NCBI GenBank assembly: GCA_017648525.1
Contig: JAGCIP010000070.1
Span: 1 to 20,674 of the forward strand
Length of the DNA: 20,674 bases
From: Clostridia bacterium
GTDB taxonomy: Bacteria; Bacillota; Clostridia; Christensenellales; Borkfalkiaceae
Direction of reading: 5' to 3'
Position 1 is the stretch's first letter. Each line of letters starts with the position of its first letter. The notes beneath the pieces were generated by a model. It made no database searches. It was not told the origin of the DNA and saw only the letters and a list, made by a program, of their open reading frames with translations. This document shows positions 7,851 through 15,603 of the stretch, in pieces. A program made the translations under genes and the position numbers.

Positions 7851-9659
7851 TTATTCTGTTGCAGACAAGTCTGTTTCTGTCTGTTCCGGGATAACATTCT
7901 GTTCTTCCCCGCCCCCGACAATCTCACTCGTTGCGTCATTAAGTCCTGCGTCAACAGTCCCCTGCATTGCCATTTCGCCTATCTGCTCGGCCATTGCTTC
8001 TGCGTTCTGCTGTTCTGCAAGTTCCTTTTCCTTTTCGATACACATTGCATATAACTGTGAAAGTTTAGCAATGCTTGCTTTGTTCATTTCATAATTCGCA
8101 GCCCTTAAACTTAACTGAGTGTTCAAAATTTCATCTTCCAGTAATGACAGCGGAATATATTCAGGAATATCAAACACATCGTTGTTTACACAGTCCTGAA
8201 TGATACTCATTACCGCATTGATTGCGTTATTTGCGATTGAGTATCCTCCCTGTAAGTCAGGTATTTCCATAAACTGTGAAATACGGCTCTGAGGGATAAC
8301 GCCAGCCTGAGAAAGTGCAATCAACTGCTGTAACTTCTGGCTCGGGTCTTTAGAAAGACTGTCAGCGCTTGAGAACTGTATCTGCATTTTCTTGCTTTCT
8401 TCTACAATGTCTCTCCACTTGATTGTCATTCTTGTAGTAACTTCCGGCAGAATGTCTTCATCTTGAGGGAATACTTCAAGACAAGTTTTTGCAATATCCA
8501 CATAACTTTTGATTACCTGGTTTAACTGTGTTTCAAAACGCTCACTTTCTACATCTTCCATTGTTGAAAGGGCAATGCCTGAGTTTAAGCCGGTAGGCTT
8601 TTTGCTCTGCGCAGAAAGGGCAGAAATCCCGACAAGTTCGTAAGCCTTTGCGATAAGTTCATTGAGAAGTGCCATATACTGAGGGTCAATGAATGACGGT
8701 GTTGAAACAGTAACAGGGGAGCCTGTCATATTGCTTGTCGGTTCATATTCAATGATGTTTCCTATGCGGTTGTTTAACTGTCCTGTTTTAAGTCCGCTTC
8801 CTTTCGGGATAAGGTAAGTCATTGCAATATTGAGCTGTGAGGCGTCCTTAATCTTGTTCATCAGTGTGTTGATTTCAAGCTGAATAGTGTAAAGCATATC
8901 AACCACTGAATTGGAAGTGTTGCCGGATACAGGGCAGTTGTAATACAAGCGGATAAACGGAGTGCGTTCTGCTTCAAAAGGCTCTTCAAGAATAAAGTCG
9001 TATTCTGAAACATAGTAGATTTTCACGTGGTTTACTGTGTCAAAATAAAGGCCGTATGTTACATATTCATTCTGTCCGATTTTATCTTTGATTGCGTCAA
9101 GGACTTTTTTAGGTAAGAGTGTAACCGGGTAGTCTTTTCGCTCATAATATGAGCGGGTAACTTTACCGTAAGAAAGTTCTGCCGGGCGCTCGTATACTTG
9201 CCACGGTAAAGCCTTGTGAATGTCTTTTGAGTCAACGTCAACAAAGATATAACCGTCTTCAAAAATACAGGCGTCTCGGAATGCTTCCGATACTTTCTTG
9301 TTTACGTCCTGTGCGTCATAATACTGGTCAAAGAACTGCTGCGCAGATTTTACAGTCTGAATGTCTTTGAATGAGCCATTAACGCAGTTAAAAAATGGTC
9401 TTACTTTTGACTGTGCAATCTTACTTGAAAGAGTGTCGATACAGCTTTTAATTACATTCAGGTTTGGTGTTGCCGTTGTATCTTCATTCAGTTCATCAAT
9501 ATTGTTGTAATATCCGACAACATTCGGGTTTTTGATGTTTTCAATGTTCAAGCGTGGTGTGCTTTCATACAGTGAGCGGTTACGGTAATACTTAACTTTG
9601 CGTTGTGCATTAAGGCTTTTAAGTTCGTTAATCGCTTTCTTGAATTCTGTTGCGTCCAT
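7851..9659 (-). CDS. Portal protein
   Basis: A protein of 602 residues starting MDATEFKKAINELKSLNAQR. Portal features include an early TPNLNVIKSCIDTLSSKIAQ segment, then AFRDACIFEDGYIFVDVDSK, a common pattern in the portal wing. A central helical and loop region follows (SVVDMLYTIQLEINTLMNKI), then the GISALSAQSKKPTGLNSGIA segment (ALSTMEDVESERFETQL) typical of the portal stem and clip. The C-terminus is a Glu/Gln-rich helix and an acidic tail (EEQNVIPEQTETDLSATE). Its length is normal for podovirus portals. It would form the dodecameric DNA channel that docks terminase and the adaptor. The start has a TAACTTATT block and AAAGGAG upstream. Confidence 0.85.
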   Translation of the reverse strand: MDATEFKKAINELKSLNAQRKVKYYRNRSLYESTPRLNIENIKNPNVVGYYNNIDELNEDTTATPNLNVIKSCIDTLSSKIAQSKVRPFFNCVNGSFKDIQTVKSAQQFFDQYYDAQDVNKKVSEAFRDACIFEDGYIFVDVDSKDIHKALPWQVYERPAELSYGKVTRSYYERKDYPVTLLPKKVLDAIKDKIGQNEYVTYGLYFDTVNHVKIYYVSEYDFILEEPFEAERTPFIRLYYNCPVSGNTSNSVVDMLYTIQLEINTLMNKIKDASQLNIAMTYLIPKGSGLKTGQLNNRIGNIIEYEPTSNMTGSPVTVSTPSFIDPQYMALLNELIAKAYELVGISALSAQSKKPTGLNSGIALSTMEDVESERFETQLNQVIKSYVDIAKTCLEVFPQDEDILPEVTTRMTIKWRDIVEESKKMQIQFSSADSLSKDPSQKLQQLIALSQAGVIPQSRISQFMEIPDLQGGYSIANNAINAVMSIIQDCVNNDVFDIPEYIPLSLLEDEILNTQLSLRAANYEMNKASIAKLSQLYAMCIEKEKELAEQQNAEAMAEQIGEMAMQGTVDAGLNDATSEIVGGGEEQNVIPEQTETDLSATE

Positions 9660-9682
9660 TGTTTTTCCAACTCCTTTACTTA

Positions 9683-9691
9683 AATAAGTTA
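9683..9691 (-). promoter_or_regulatory. TAACTTATT late-gene block, copy 3
   Basis: Exact TAACTTATT on the minus strand, followed by TAAGTAAAGGAG, identical to the copy before the adaptor gene. It stands between the fibre stop and the portal start. No terminator separates fibre and portal here. Confidence 0.55.
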
Positions 9692-9701
9692 TGTTTTCTC
9701 C

Positions 9702-12560
9702 TTAATCATTATCACCAGCGTTATTTACTACACGCCCGTTAATAGTTGCGCTAAGAGACCAATACGAGTATCCGTCTTCATAATCACCGTCATCATAAGA
9801 GAATATTTGCACCGTTGAACCCGCTGGCACGGTTCTATTCACGCTGGTTGGTGGTTGGGTATCTTTGTCATCAAATTCCCCGACAAAATATATCCCCGTA
9901 ACAGTGACGCTCGAATTACCATTGTTAATAAATTGCAGATTATAATCACTTGAATCTTCGTCATCAAAATAGAATACAGAATCCATTTTAAAGTTTTTAA
10001 CTCCGTCAGGAATTGCAAACGTGTTGTAATAGCAAGAATTACCAAACGTGTTGGAAGAGCAAGAATTACCAAACGTGTTGTAAGAGCAAGAATTACCAAA
10101 CGTGTTGGAAGAGCAAGAATTACCAAACGTGTTGTAATAGCAAGAATTACCAAACGTGTTGGAAGAGCAAGAATTACCAAACGTGTTGTAATAGCAAGAA
10201 TTACCAAACGTGTTGTAATAGCAAGAATTACCAAACGTGTTGGAAGAGCAAGAATTACCAAACGTGTTGTAATAGCAAGAATTACCAAACGTGTTGGAAG
10301 AGCAAGAATTACCAAACGTGTTGGAAGAGCAAGAATTACCAAACGTGTTGGAAGAGCAAGAATTACCAAACGTGTTGGAATAGCAATCATTACCAAACGT
10401 GTTGGAATAAGTTCTTGCGCCTGTCAGCTTGTTACGGGAGTTACCTGCACCATTACTTGTATTTAAAAATACGACATTATTCAAACCCTGCTTTTGATTG
10501 TAATAGTACGGCGCTATCTCGTTGCCGTAGCAATTCTTTACCCATTCTGATCCGCTCTTGGTCGAGTACTTATTCAGTGAATAATCTGCACCGTTATAGT
10601 CAAAAGTAAACCTGAAAACGGTGTCCGCCGTGCTAATAGTGTAACCCTGCGGGTTGAGTTGCCCTGTTGTGCTAGCAGGGTTTTGTGACGAACGGGCGCC
10701 ATAATATCCGTTTACCAAAGAATCGGGTTTTGTTGCCGTTGTTTTCGCCGTGATTTTATAGCGTTTGAACTGAATGTTCTTAAAGTCATAAGGCAAGTCA
10801 TTCTCAAACTCATCTATCATCTGATAAATAACACCTTTACCGTTTGTCGAGTCCGCCCACGCAAAGCGGTATGTGTCATTGTCAAGGCAATATTTGAGTT
10901 TCCATGCCTGCAATTTTGAATCAGAAAAATAGGTGTCGCCCGTATGAATCGCTGCCCGGGCGTTCTCATTAAGTACACTTTCACTGTCTGCTGTCACGAT
11001 AATATCAAAGGCGTGTCCTGCGCTCTGTGTCTCGGGCTGTGTGGTTGTGGTTACATAGTCGGTAATTCGGTACTGCATACCCTTGACGAGGTGCCCCCCG
11101 TCTCTTAATGTCTTTAGGGCAGCCCATGTTGTTTCAATATAGACACTCTGTGCGCATACCGCTTTTTTATTTGTCCCGTCCCATTTTAAAAGACTCCCGT
11201 TAGTCATATTTGCAATTTCATCACGGGTTAAAATTGGCTGTGTGTCTCCAATATCTCCGACTCTTGCCTCACCGTCTTTGTCAAATACTAACTGTCCGTC
11301 ATTTGTTCCGTCGTATTTTTTAGCCTGAATACCAGTGTATTCGCCTGTAGAAAGTCCTGATACAGCGCCGTCTCTTGTGATGATGAGGTCTTTTTTGGTG
11401 TAGAGTTTTTCTGCGTGTGTCTCGTATGCGCTTCCGTTCTGGACGATGTCTCCGTTTACAGTAAGCGTTCCGTCAACTTCTGTATCTGCTAAAGTCGTGT
11501 CTCCCGATACATCAATATCCCCGCTTACAGTTGCATTTTCTGCGCTTACATCTTCAAGTGTTGTGTCTCCGCTTACTTCAAGGTCTGTTACCTTTATACC
11601 TTTTCCGTCTTTTGGCTGAATTGTAGTTTGGTCACCCGGTACAAGTTCAAAGTAGTTTGCGGGGTCAAGTCCTGCATCAACCGGGATAAGGTTTCCGTTA
11701 CTGTCATAGCCTACCAACTGACTTGAGCCTGTCGGTGTTTCTGTTGTGAGTGAGTTTACTTTAACTGTATCTGCTTCAATAGAGTCTGCGTCAAGAGTGT
11801 CTGTTGTAATATCAAGTGTCTGTCCCGGTTCAGGCACAATGTCTCTTGCCTGTACTTCTCCCATAAAACGAGAATTACCAGTTACAAATAAACTTTGAGA
11901 GGCAACACCCGTTGCCGTAACAGCTCCGGCGGTAACAGATGTTACGCTTACTGTTTCTGCTTCAATATCTGCCTTTACTTTGTCCGCTTCAATTTCAAGA
12001 TATTCACCGTAAATCTTGTCGCCGTCTTCCGGGAAGTATACATCTCCTCTTACAGTGGTTGCGCCTTTCAGTTCTGTTTGTGTACTTTCAAGAGCGGGTG
12101 TTACAACCTTTTCTGTTGCCTGTACTGTCTTACCCTGTACCTTGTTTGAGGCTGTAATGTCTCCAGTAATGTTTACACCCTGTCCTGTAAATGACTGAGC
12201 GTTTGCGCTTCCAAAATATCCGTTGTCTGCGTCTACGGTGTTTGCTTCAATATCGTCTGCCGTAAGGTTTGTAACGCTTGCGTCTGTTGCGTTGAGGGCG
12301 TCTGCGTTTACGGTGTCTGCATTAACTGTTGTTGCAGTCTCTGTTCCGACTGTTGCGTTGTCAATTACTGCGTTTGTAATGTCTGCTTCATCTGCATTAA
12401 GTTCGTGTGTGTTTACTTCATCTGCAAGGTCTGCAACACTGTCTGCGACGCTTGTAACAGTCTGCTGTAAATCGTCAATACGGTTTTCAAGTTCTTTTAC
12501 TTTTGACGGGCTTGCACTCTGTCCGCCTGGTGTTAAGTTTGTATTTTCAGAAAATGTCAT
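9702..12560 (-). CDS. Tail fibre/spike with NTFGNSC repeat array
   Basis: A protein of 952 residues. Residues ~17-55 are a coiled coil (KELENRIDDLQQTVTSVADS). Residues ~55-330 are a string of short Asp/Ala/Thr/Val repeats (NADTVNADALNATDASVTNL), like trimeric fibre shafts. A globular part (~480-700) includes WAALKTLRDGGHLVKGMQYR and GVIYQMIDEFENDLPYDFKN. Residues ~720-850 are 14 copies of the 9-residue unit NTFGNSC plus two Ser/Tyr residues, then NTFAIPDG, probably a beta-solenoid. The last ~100 residues are an acidic, Tyr-rich beta domain (NGNSSVTVTGIYFVGEFDDK). The likely role is receptor binding. Its place between TerL and portal is unusual for a fibre. Enzyme activity is not evident. Confidence 0.75.
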   Translation of the reverse strand: MTFSENTNLTPGGQSASPSKVKELENRIDDLQQTVTSVADSVADLADEVNTHELNADEADITNAVIDNATVGTETATTVNADTVNADALNATDASVTNLTADDIEANTVDADNGYFGSANAQSFTGQGVNITGDITASNKVQGKTVQATEKVVTPALESTQTELKGATTVRGDVYFPEDGDKIYGEYLEIEADKVKADIEAETVSVTSVTAGAVTATGVASQSLFVTGNSRFMGEVQARDIVPEPGQTLDITTDTLDADSIEADTVKVNSLTTETPTGSSQLVGYDSNGNLIPVDAGLDPANYFELVPGDQTTIQPKDGKGIKVTDLEVSGDTTLEDVSAENATVSGDIDVSGDTTLADTEVDGTLTVNGDIVQNGSAYETHAEKLYTKKDLIITRDGAVSGLSTGEYTGIQAKKYDGTNDGQLVFDKDGEARVGDIGDTQPILTRDEIANMTNGSLLKWDGTNKKAVCAQSVYIETTWAALKTLRDGGHLVKGMQYRITDYVTTTTQPETQSAGHAFDIIVTADSESVLNENARAAIHTGDTYFSDSKLQAWKLKYCLDNDTYRFAWADSTNGKGVIYQMIDEFENDLPYDFKNIQFKRYKITAKTTATKPDSLVNGYYGARSSQNPASTTGQLNPQGYTISTADTVFRFTFDYNGADYSLNKYSTKSGSEWVKNCYGNEIAPYYYNQKQGLNNVVFLNTSNGAGNSRNKLTGARTYSNTFGNDCYSNTFGNSCSSNTFGNSCSSNTFGNSCSSNTFGNSCYYNTFGNSCSSNTFGNSCYYNTFGNSCYYNTFGNSCSSNTFGNSCYYNTFGNSCSSNTFGNSCSYNTFGNSCSSNTFGNSCYYNTFAIPDGVKNFKMDSVFYFDDEDSSDYNLQFINNGNSSVTVTGIYFVGEFDDKDTQPPTSVNRTVPAGSTVQIFSYDDGDYEDGYSYWSLSATINGRVVNNAGDND
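10011..10403 (-). repeat. 27-bp tandem repeat array inside the fibre gene (14 units plus a partial)
   Basis: Each 27-base unit encodes N-T-F-G-N-S-C-x-x. The units are nearly identical at the base level, even at silent sites. Changes are almost confined to the two x codons, TCT/TAT and TCC/TAC, giving SS, YY, SY or YS; the first unit also has D for S. Because 27 is a multiple of 3 and the unit has no stop in several frames, long false open frames appear on both strands here. Confidence 0.95.
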
Positions 12561-12582
12561 AATTTTATAACTCCTTTACAAA

Positions 12583-12591
12583 AATAAGTTA
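12583..12591 (-). promoter_or_regulatory. TAACTTATT late-gene block, copy 2
   Basis: Exact TAACTTATT on the minus strand, followed by TTTGTAAAGGAG and the fibre ATG. It lies in the 60-base gap after the terminase stop. Confidence 0.55.
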
Positions 12592-12620
12592 TAGAACTTT
12601 ATGACACTTCCCCTTTGCTT

Positions 12621-14351
12621 TTAGTCCCAGATTACCCCGTCATCATAAGATACATCGTTTGTGTTGTACTGTGGCCGTGTCGCAATCTTCGGGTCAACAT
12701 AATTGCTTTTCTTCTGTTGTGTGCGTCCGAGTATCAACTCGCAGAAGTGTCTTGACGCATAACGCAAGGCAGCCTCAAGGTCTCCGTGGTACAAGTCGTC
12801 ATCAAGTTCATTCAGGACCGCACCTGTTGCGTCATCTCGCTTGTAGAGTATCTGTTCAAATTCATCTGCAATTTGTCCGTCCTGCAAAACTTTAATAATT
12901 CCGCTTCTTGAAAGTTCCTGCAACTGAGCAACGCCCCACATCATTTCATGTTTGTAAGGCTTCTGAACGTTCGGAATGTTGTAAATCTTTTGAAGTTCAA
13001 ACACTGTGTTAGGTTCGTTTGTATCCGGGATAACAATACAGTGTTCTTCCTTGAAGTCTTTATTAAGGCTCTTTGCAAGGGCAATCGCACCGCCTCTCAT
13101 TTCAAGTATCTTCGAGCATATCTCAGATGTACTCATTTTATTTTTCTTGAATTCCATAGGCACATACCCGGTCTTTGTGTAAGCGTCTGCAAGTAAGCAA
13201 GCAACAGCGTTGTTGTCCACGCCTCCAAAGTCCACACCGATAAAAATATGTGTCGGTGTAAAGTTTTCTCTTGGTAATGCGGTAAAAGTTTGAAAACCTT
13301 TATATACCTGACTTTCTGTGTCGTATGCGCCCATAATGCCTAAATACTCACGCTTGATGTAAGTATCATCTGCACCCATTCCCCGCTTTTCAGCTTCTTT
13401 CCTGATTTCTTCTTCTGCGTTCGGAATGAATGGGTTGTCTTTCATTGTCCAGTGGTAGTGTTTAACTTTGGGATTGTTCCAGAGCCATTCTGAATAGTGG
13501 TGAGGCACTCTCGGCGGTGTTCCAGTGTAGATAATTTGATGTCGAACATAGTCTTTCTGCGCTGGTGTTAAAACATCTTCAATCAGGTATTTCAAGCCCT
13601 TTTGATGTCCGATTTCATCAATGATGATAAGTTTATATTTGTTTCCTCGGTGTTTGTCTGCTTCTGCGTTGTTTGAGTTGCCCCTGAATTTAATTGAACT
13701 TCCATTCTTAAAAATGATTTCTCCGTCATTACTTGACGCCTTTTCAATTCCGAGGTTGTAATTTTTTGCAAGTTCATAGCATAAGCCATACTGTTGTGAG
13801 ATTGCGTTTGTGAATGTAAGGTTGATATAAAGGCAAGGCGTGTTTTCTTCAATGCAGGCAGAAGTTAAAAGCCTTGCGTTAAGTTCTGTCTTACCGGCAC
13901 GGCGTGAGCATATAATTTCGATTTCTTCACTTTCCTTGTCGTCATACACTTCACGCTGTTTATCAAAGAGCGTTTCTCGTATTCTGTAACGGGAGAACTC
14001 ACGATCTTGTGCCATTGCCTTGCTTGTTGCGTCATCAAGTTTTTCAAGTAACTTGTCATTGAACATAGATGACGCTAATAACTGCCCGCACCTTGATTGC
14101 GGGTCTGCTCTTGCTTCTTTCAAAAACTCATCGACAAACAACATCATATATGATTTCTTTGATTTTTCGTCTGTTGCATAAAGACTTTCACGGATATAGT
14201 TCTGTACTTCCGGCCCTATTCGTTTTGTAATGCCTTGTGTAAGGCTTCTCTGTTGCGTTGCCTGTTCACTTCTCTTTTCTCTTGCCTTTGCCGTCTGCGC
14301 AGCCTTTTCTTCTGGCGTTCTGTTTATGTAACTTGCTTTGCTTCTTGCCAT
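12621..14351 (-). CDS. terL: Terminase large subunit (packaging ATPase and nuclease)
   Basis: A protein of 576 residues, the motor that packages DNA through the portal and cuts concatemers. Walker A is SRRAGKT (residues 149-155), after EIEIIC. Walker B is LIIIDE (241-246). The coupling motif is YTGTPP (275-280). The RNase H-like nuclease begins at GVDFGG (372-377); a second acidic site lies at VIPDTNEP and a third candidate near DDLYHGDLEAALRYA close to the C-terminus. The N-terminal ~120 residues are a basic helical extension. Length is normal for TerL. A GGAGG ribosome site lies before the ATG, and a terminator hairpin runs into that site. No obvious small terminase was identified; the 105- or 147-residue proteins upstream are positional candidates. 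Confidence 0.95.
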   Translation of the reverse strand: MARSKASYINRTPEEKAAQTAKAREKRSEQATQQRSLTQGITKRIGPEVQNYIRESLYATDEKSKKSYMMLFVDEFLKEARADPQSRCGQLLASSMFNDKLLEKLDDATSKAMAQDREFSRYRIRETLFDKQREVYDDKESEEIEIICSRRAGKTELNARLLTSACIEENTPCLYINLTFTNAISQQYGLCYELAKNYNLGIEKASSNDGEIIFKNGSSIKFRGNSNNAEADKHRGNKYKLIIIDEIGHQKGLKYLIEDVLTPAQKDYVRHQIIYTGTPPRVPHHYSEWLWNNPKVKHYHWTMKDNPFIPNAEEEIRKEAEKRGMGADDTYIKREYLGIMGAYDTESQVYKGFQTFTALPRENFTPTHIFIGVDFGGVDNNAVACLLADAYTKTGYVPMEFKKNKMSTSEICSKILEMRGGAIALAKSLNKDFKEEHCIVIPDTNEPNTVFELQKIYNIPNVQKPYKHEMMWGVAQLQELSRSGIIKVLQDGQIADEFEQILYKRDDATGAVLNELDDDLYHGDLEAALRYASRHFCELILGRTQQKKSNYVDPKIATRPQYNTNDVSYDDGVIWD

Positions 14352-14365
14352 TTCTGTATCCTCCT

Positions 14366-14408
14366 AAAAAAAATCACGCTTTCGTGAGTTTTCTCATTTA
14401 AGCGTGAT
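14366..14408 (-). terminator. Terminator-like hairpin abutting the terL ribosome site
   Basis: Minus-strand stem ATCACGCTT / AAGCGTGAT (14400-14408 with 14373-14381), with a nested TGAG-AAAA-CTCA hairpin, followed by eight U residues. These run directly into the AGGAGG of terL. The opposite strand also has an A/T-rich 3' side (ATAAAAAATAAT), so it may act on both strands. Confidence 0.75.
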
Positions 14409-14430
14409 AAAAAATAATCATATCACAATA

Positions 14431-14748
14431 TTATTTCAGTCTCATAACACCCTGACTGTCTGTAAGGCTTTCAAAGTCTATCCAGTCAAGTTCCTTTTGC
14501 TTATCCTGGTTATCAGAAGTAAGCGGAATTGTAATTGTGGTCCCGTTGGTTTTCTTGATGTAAATTACTTTTACATTCTGCATACCCTCGCAACCTCTCA
14601 CCACTTCTGCAATGAAGTTCGGGCTGTCGTTTTCGTTCAAAAAAGACTTCCTTGCCTTTTCAAGTTTCAACTCTTTCAGGTAAAGTTCTTTTGCTTTCTT
14701 TGCAGCTTCTTTTTTTGCCTTGCGGATTGCTCTCCACTGTTCAAACAT
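14431..14748 (-). CDS. 105-residue basic/helical protein upstream of terL
   Basis: Starts MFEQWRAIRKAKKEAAKKAK, so residues 1-38 are a strongly basic helix that could bind nucleic acid. A compact alpha/beta segment follows (GMQNVKVIYIKKTNGTTITI) and then an acidic stretch (KELDWIDFESLTDSQG). An AAGGAG ribosome site precedes it, 12 bases after the stop of the KTSC-domain gene. The spot just before terL is often held by the small terminase, but the length and lack of a clear helix-turn-helix make that uncertain. No family is recognised. Confidence 0.7.
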   Translation of the reverse strand: MFEQWRAIRKAKKEAAKKAKELYLKELKLEKARKSFLNENDSPNFIAEVVRGCEGMQNVKVIYIKKTNGTTITIPLTSDNQDKQKELDWIDFESLTDSQGVMRLK

Positions 14749-14760
14749 ATTCTTAACTCC

Positions 14761-15204
14761 TTATATTGTTCTTGGGTATCTCGGGTCGTGGTTTGTCTGC
14801 CTCATTTGCTGAGTATATCGTCCTTTACTTCCGGCAGTCATATATGTTTCAAACTGCTCAGGCGACATATTCACAAAGTTATACCACTTGTCCCCGTTTT
14901 TATATTTAACCTTACACTCTTCTGTGTTCGGTGAATATTTTACACTGTCAATCGCAGTTGATGATATTTGTGTATTTGCAGCAAGGGTGTCTTCCGGGGC
15001 AGAGCGTCCGATATTATCTTCGTGCCATTCTTTTGGCTTGTGGCCGATGTCGTAATGACGCTCAGAAAACATCTTGTCTACTGTGATGTCTTTTCCCTTT
15101 TCGAGGCGGTCGAGCATTTTGCCTCGCTGGTCTGATGTGTAAATACCCCTTGCGTTTTTAAGAGACTGGTTTAAGTTTCTGATTATACTTGATACAAAAC
15201 CCAT
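14761..15204 (-). CDS. KTSC-domain protein
   Basis: A protein of 147 residues. The N-terminal ~75 residues are charged and helical (MGFVSSIIRNLNQSLKNARG; MLDRLEKGKDITVDKMFSER). Residues ~81-140 match the KTSC domain pattern: SS-x-AIDSVKYSPNTEECKV, then a KNG-WYNF turn, VNMSPEQFETYMTAGSKGRY, and a basic end. KTSC is a small beta domain found in phage, some proteins with RNA or DNA links, and lysyl-tRNA synthetase-linked cases; its role is not settled. It opens the late block, with a TAACTTATT motif directly after the preceding stop codon. The domain call is from the sequence pattern and is fairly firm; function is not. Confidence 0.75.
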   Translation of the reverse strand: MGFVSSIIRNLNQSLKNARGIYTSDQRGKMLDRLEKGKDITVDKMFSERHYDIGHKPKEWHEDNIGRSAPEDTLAANTQISSTAIDSVKYSPNTEECKVKYKNGDKWYNFVNMSPEQFETYMTAGSKGRYTQQMRQTNHDPRYPRTI

Positions 15205-15228
15205 AATTTTATTAACTCCTTTTAAAGT

Positions 15229-15237
15229 AATAAGTTA
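15229..15237 (-). promoter_or_regulatory. TAACTTATT late-gene block, copy 1
   Basis: Exact TAACTTATT on the minus strand, immediately after the TAG stop of the gene ending at 15238 (TAG-TAACTTATT). It is followed by ACTTTAAAAGGAG and the KTSC gene. It marks the boundary between the middle genes and the packaging/structural block. Confidence 0.5.
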
Positions 15238-15603
15238 CTACTCAAAAAGTTTAACTGCAATGCAATATCTCGGCTTTTCTTCTGATACTTCGTACACATA
15301 ATCAATGTCGAGTTCTTCCAGAATGTGAATGTAAGCGGTGAACTTCAATTCATAATCTGTCGTTATCTGCGCATACTGTATTCCCTTTTTTATCAGCTTC
15401 TTGCGGTAAACAGAAAACGCCTTGTAAACGCTTACTCTTGGTTTTTCTATCTGAGCCCATACGATATTATTTATATCGCCTTTACGCTGGCAGAGAAAGT
15501 AATAGCCTTTGTATGAAAAAAGATAATCGCCTTTTTCAGCCTTACAAACAACATCTTTATTTTCCTGTATCTTTCTGTTTTCGTTCCATTTCCAAAGTCT
15601 CAT
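15238..15603 (-). CDS. Unidentified 121-residue protein
   Basis: Starts MRLWKWNENRKIQENKDVVC; its ATG overlaps the stop of the sigma-like gene (ATGA), so the two are translationally coupled. It has alternating strands and helices (GDYLFSYKGYYFLCQRKGDI; VYKAFSVYRKKLIKKGIQYA; YIHILEELDIDYVYEVSE). The second half faintly resembles the closing part of GNAT acetyltransferases, which are sometimes found before podovirus packaging genes. No acetyl-CoA motif is visible, so this is only a guess. It is the last gene before the late block. Confidence 0.75.
   Translation of the reverse strand: MRLWKWNENRKIQENKDVVCKAEKGDYLFSYKGYYFLCQRKGDINNIVWAQIEKPRVSVYKAFSVYRKKLIKKGIQYAQITTDYELKFTAYIHILEELDIDYVYEVSEEKPRYCIAVKLFE

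Noticed and set aside
10011..10403. CRISPR array
   Set aside because: The units are directly contiguous and coding, with no unique spacers; this is a tandem protein repeat.
10011..10403. Diversity-generating retroelement target
   Set aside because: Changes are only A/C at two codons, repeated within the array, and no reverse transcriptase or template repeat is in the window.
10013..10609. Long + strand open frame (198 codons) and a minus-strand frame at 9839-10396 across the fibre repeats
   Set aside because: Both are by-products of a 27-base repeat without stops in several frames. Neither has a ribosome site, and the fibre frame is the one that continues through the whole gene.
12016..12570. 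+ strand frames opposite the fibre N-terminal repeats
   Set aside because: They mirror the Asp/Ala/Thr-rich repeats of the fibre gene and have no start signals.
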